Below, piece after piece: positions 61,501-64,000 of a stretch of DNA of 64,000 nt. Within the stretch, counting starts at the first letter, position 1. The number at the start of each line of letters is the position of its first letter. Under the pieces are notes generated by a model. The model was not told the DNA's origin. It worked only from the letters and a program-made list of their open reading frames with translations, and made no database searches. The stretch lies in NCBI RefSeq assembly GCF_022458985.1, contig NC_061772.1, forward strand, positions 25,789,501-25,853,500, read 5' to 3'. The position numbers and the translations under genes were made by a program. This DNA comes from Mugil cephalus (lineage: Eukaryota > Chordata > Actinopteri > Mugiliformes > Mugilidae).

Positions 61501-63255
61501 GCGGCGGATCAGACCAGTACAACAGCTCCACCCTCCACCACAACCGCCACAACCGCAGCCCCCCCACAGCCGACCCCCCCGGGGACACCTGAGCGGGGCA
61601 ACTACACCGTGGACAACAACGGCTCCTTGTGTCTCCTGGCCCAGATGGGACTTCAGCTCAACGTCTCCTACTTCTCCCAGTCTCAGAATAAGGTAACACA
61701 AACACTACTGCACCTCACTTTTTTTTTTTTGGTTACACTATTTTCTATTTTAAATTTCAATTTTAATTTTATTTCTTCTTTTTACTTGTGGTTCTAAAGA
61801 GTGTTTCTTTTGTATGCTAGGTCATATATAAGTATCGATACCGGTTAATATCGGTATTGGATCGATACTAGTGTGATGAGATCGATACTTTTGTGACAGT
61901 TTCTCTTCTATACGTCCAGTAAATTAATTACTCATCACAGAGTTCATGTGAGTGCAGCTTCTCTCCAAGTCTGAGCTTCTCCATCTCCTCCTGTGGTAAA
62001 ATATGGACAGAGTTTGAGACTCAAATCTATGTTGAAATATTGAAATACGTTGGTACTCGGAAGAGAAGATAATTACACGTCGTGTAAAAAACTAATCGTG
62101 GGTCATTGTTTACTTATTTGCTCAACAGATTTTGTTACTGACTTCATATTATACCACTGCTGTTGTGTTGTTTACATTGGTCTATTTATATTTGTCTTAT
62201 TTTGCACTAATGACTTTTTTCTATGACAAGTGTGTAGTAAAAGGGGAATTATTTCATTTTTATGCTGTTAAATTGAAATATTGAAATTAGTTAATGGAAA
62301 CGGATTCATCATAATCAAATAACTAAAGGTAAAGTCATGAAGTTGTTCAATGATCACGATGTTTCAAGTGAAAAGTACTGGTGTCAGTGTGGGCGATACT
62401 AGCCTGTATTTACTTGGTATCAGATTGATACCAGAATTCCCAGTATCACCCGCCCCACTGTGGACGACTAAGCTAAGTAATTGCCCTTTAAAGTCCAAGT
62501 CTAAAGCCCTATTCGCACGGGACTAGTTTTACCTGGGGACTCCCGGCAGTCTGTAGTAATCACCTTTTGATTTTAATCCTGTGCAAATTATCTGTGATTT
62601 GTAAAGTAAAAATTACATGGAAATTACCTGCCATAATTCTCGTAACACAGACATCCTCTGATAAAACTAATCCAGTGCAAATCGACATCTATGTGGTTTA
62701 GGGGTGAGTTTTGAGACTTTTGTTTGCAGCTTTTTTTCTGTCTCTTGTGCTATAATTCCAAGTCTGGACAGATGTTATGGAGCAATGTTGCTGAACTAGT
62801 CGCCTGTTTAGACACTTGAAACCATTAAATCCACCGTTAATGTGTCCGTCTGTAAAGGTGGTTCTGATTTAAATAATAACAGCAGGATAAATAGTATCAA
62901 AAATATATTTTTATCATCCATTATCATCTGCAAAGTAATTAAAACTGCCTCTAACATGATGTAGAGTGAGAAGGAAAGTAGCAGAGCCCTAACAACGGAT
63001 CATAAATTGTGTAAAAGTTTGTTTACTCCGTACGAATGTGCCACATGAAACACAAACATATATCTGAAACTCAGGACGTCCTCAGGTAAAACTAATCCTG
63101 TGCATTTTTTTTTTTGTCTATTTTACCAGACCATCCAGGAGTTATTAAACCTGAACCCCAGCCTGACGAACTCATCGGGATCATGTGAAGCCAGCAGAGC
63201 TACTTTAGTTTTGACCCAGGAGCGAATGATCGCGCTCACCTTCACCTTCACCATG
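55542..63255 (+). CDS. lamp1: Lysosome-associated membrane glycoprotein 1, N-terminal part (gene runs off the window)
   Basis: Six coding exons (55542-55596, 59745-59851, 59935-60154, 61246-61407, 61490-61692 and 63130-63255) join in phase to 291 residues. MTVSRGLFAVVAAWFAVLG is a signal peptide. The first luminal domain follows, with LAMP cysteines (STCIKADLSASF, SSTCGGGGLSPW, YRCMSPTTV, SVCAADQ) and many N-glycosylation sequons. A Thr/Pro-rich hinge is encoded in exon 5 (TSTTAPPSTTTATTAAPPQP), then the second domain begins (NNGSLCLLAQMGLQLNVSYF). By family knowledge LAMP1 is a heavily glycosylated lysosomal membrane protein with one transmembrane segment and a GYxxI sorting tail. The transmembrane segment and tail are beyond the window. 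Position next to cul4a, as in human 13q34, favours lamp1 over lamp2. Confidence 0.93.
56075..56731. mobile_element. hAT-like non-autonomous element in lamp1 intron 1
   Basis: The left end CAGGTGTCAAACATACGCCC and the right end GCCGTATGTTGACACCTG are inverted repeats. GGGCCAGATTAGACCCTCTA near the right end also occurs near 9970-9990. No exact 8-bp duplication could be confirmed. A 26-bp palindrome lies inside. Confidence 0.55.
56186..56211. repeat. 26-bp perfect palindrome
   Basis: The sequence centred on AAAATATTTT is its own reverse complement over 26 bases. A degenerate half copy precedes it near 56131-56145. Confidence 0.9.
57708..57717. promoter_or_regulatory. Perfect CLEAR element in lamp1 intron 1
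   Basis: GTCACGTGAC matches the palindromic CLEAR consensus bound by TFEB and related MiT/TFE factors. LAMP1 is an established TFEB target in mammals. The site lies 2.1 kb into intron 1, not at the promoter. A second CACGTGAC is at 59378-59385. Confidence 0.55.
61815..62460. mobile_element. hAT-like GATACC-rich element in lamp1 intron 5
   Basis: The left part has ATCGATACCGGTTAATATCG and the right part GTATCAGATTGATACCAGAA, ending CCCAGTATCACCCGCCCCAC. The arrangement is roughly inverted. Ends and target duplication were not fixed. Confidence 0.4.
62508..63105. mobile_element. MITE abutting the lamp1 exon 6 splice acceptor
   Basis: The left GCACGGGACTAGTTTTACCT and right AGGTAAAACTAATCCTGTGC are inverted repeats. 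The right end stops about 24 bases before exon 6, directly against its polypyrimidine tract. Confidence 0.6.
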
Positions 63256-63429
63256 GTAACTACATTTCCTTTTTTCTTTTTTAACGTCTGTTTATTGATT
63301 TTTCTGTTCCAAAACCCAAACACTACAACCACAGCAACACCCGCAGGAGTGTGAAACATAATCTCGATCAAACAAATTAAACATAAATACATTTGAAAAA
63401 GATAATAATAATATTAATACACACAATAC

Positions 63430-64000
63430 AGGCTCTCAATACCAAGGCCTCCTTCATGTCCATATTTTTAATGAAGTCCAAGAAGTTCTCCCAAAGTTCA
63501 TAGAATTTATAGGTTCTTTTTTTCCACATAAACATAAGTGAGTCTCTTAATGTTAAGCTTTATGTTTAATTCCTTAACTAAAGTCTGATAGAGGGACAAT
63601 AAACATTCCTCCAACATCTAATGAACATCTGGCCTGAAGCAGACAAAGCTCAATCCTTTTCTTTTCCTTATTTGATGATACACAATTCCTGGGATATTTA
63701 CCACGTATGCACAGTTTAGGACAAGAAGAGGAGGAGATCTGAGATATATAACCACAGAGCTCCAGATAATTTAATAAAGCGTGGCCTTGTATGTTTTGCA
63801 CTTATCTGGGTTATTAGGATCAAACTTATTCAATTATTCCGTGGTGACATATGTTCTTATTATCCAGTTATAGTAATTTTAACCTCGTGTCTGCGTTTGA
63901 GCTTCAGAGCACATTGAACTCCACTCCTCCTCCATGATATCCTCTTGTAGATCTTGAATCCATTTCTCTTGTTTAATATCAGTATTATCATTATGATTAA
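63430..64000 (-). mobile_element. L1/Tx1-like LINE ORF2 C-terminal fragment in lamp1 intron 6
   Basis: Minus-strand frames read pieces such as LCIRGKYPRNCVSSNKEKKR and IELCLLQARCSLDVGGMFIV, then a piece like LWENFLDFIK near 63490. This order resembles the end of ORF2 in fish L1/Tx1-type LINEs. Several stops are present. It continues past the window edge. Confidence 0.5.

Overview
The window is vertebrate nuclear DNA, almost certainly from a ray-finned (teleost) fish. Genes are split by GT-AG introns, the intergenic DNA is AT-rich and full of MITEs and LINE fragments of types common in fish, and five genes are recognisable. No prokaryotic features are present. Names rest on comparing conceptual translations with protein families I know; no database search was run. 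Exon borders were chosen by hand from splice sites, and reading phase is preserved across every junction.

Layout from left to right: (1) 1-5093 is AT-rich, with an orphan open frame carrying a polyalanine run (334-771), a 310-bp MITE with TA target duplications, and the probable fbxl3 3' UTR. (2) fbxl3, minus strand, five coding exons (5094-9120), with a likely non-coding first exon and promoter near 10.5-10.85 kb. (3) A two-exon type II membrane C-type lectin gene, minus strand (12109-16613). Its cytoplasmic N-terminus is encoded by a 9-bp minisatellite, and its only coding intron holds a complete but decayed piggyBac transposon with TTAA duplications and terminal inverted repeats. (4) 17-21 kb is gene-poor, with a possible decayed immunoglobulin-type receptor on the plus strand. 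(5) tgfbrap1, minus strand, 12 coding exons (22986-33933). Its last intron is mostly a 1.9-kb GGAA-type purine array, and a second such array lies beyond its 3' end. (6) cul4a, plus strand, 20 coding exons (38062-50319). Intron 3 has the hallmarks of a U12-type AT-AC intron. (7) lamp1, plus strand, first six coding exons (55542-63255); the rest lies beyond the window. A perfect CLEAR (TFEB-type) site sits in its intron 1.

The cul4a-lamp1 adjacency matches human 13q34, while the human TGFBRAP1 gene is on chromosome 2. Functionally, fbxl3 and cul4a encode parts of two cullin-RING ubiquitin ligases, and tgfbrap1 and lamp1 both act in the endosome-lysosome system. I see no evidence that the neighbours form one functional unit. 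I found no convincing new multi-gene system. The most notable points are the AT-AC intron, the lectin with its minisatellite-coded tail and piggyBac-filled intron, the higher-order purine array, the start-overlapping upstream ORF of tgfbrap1, and the CLEAR site in lamp1.
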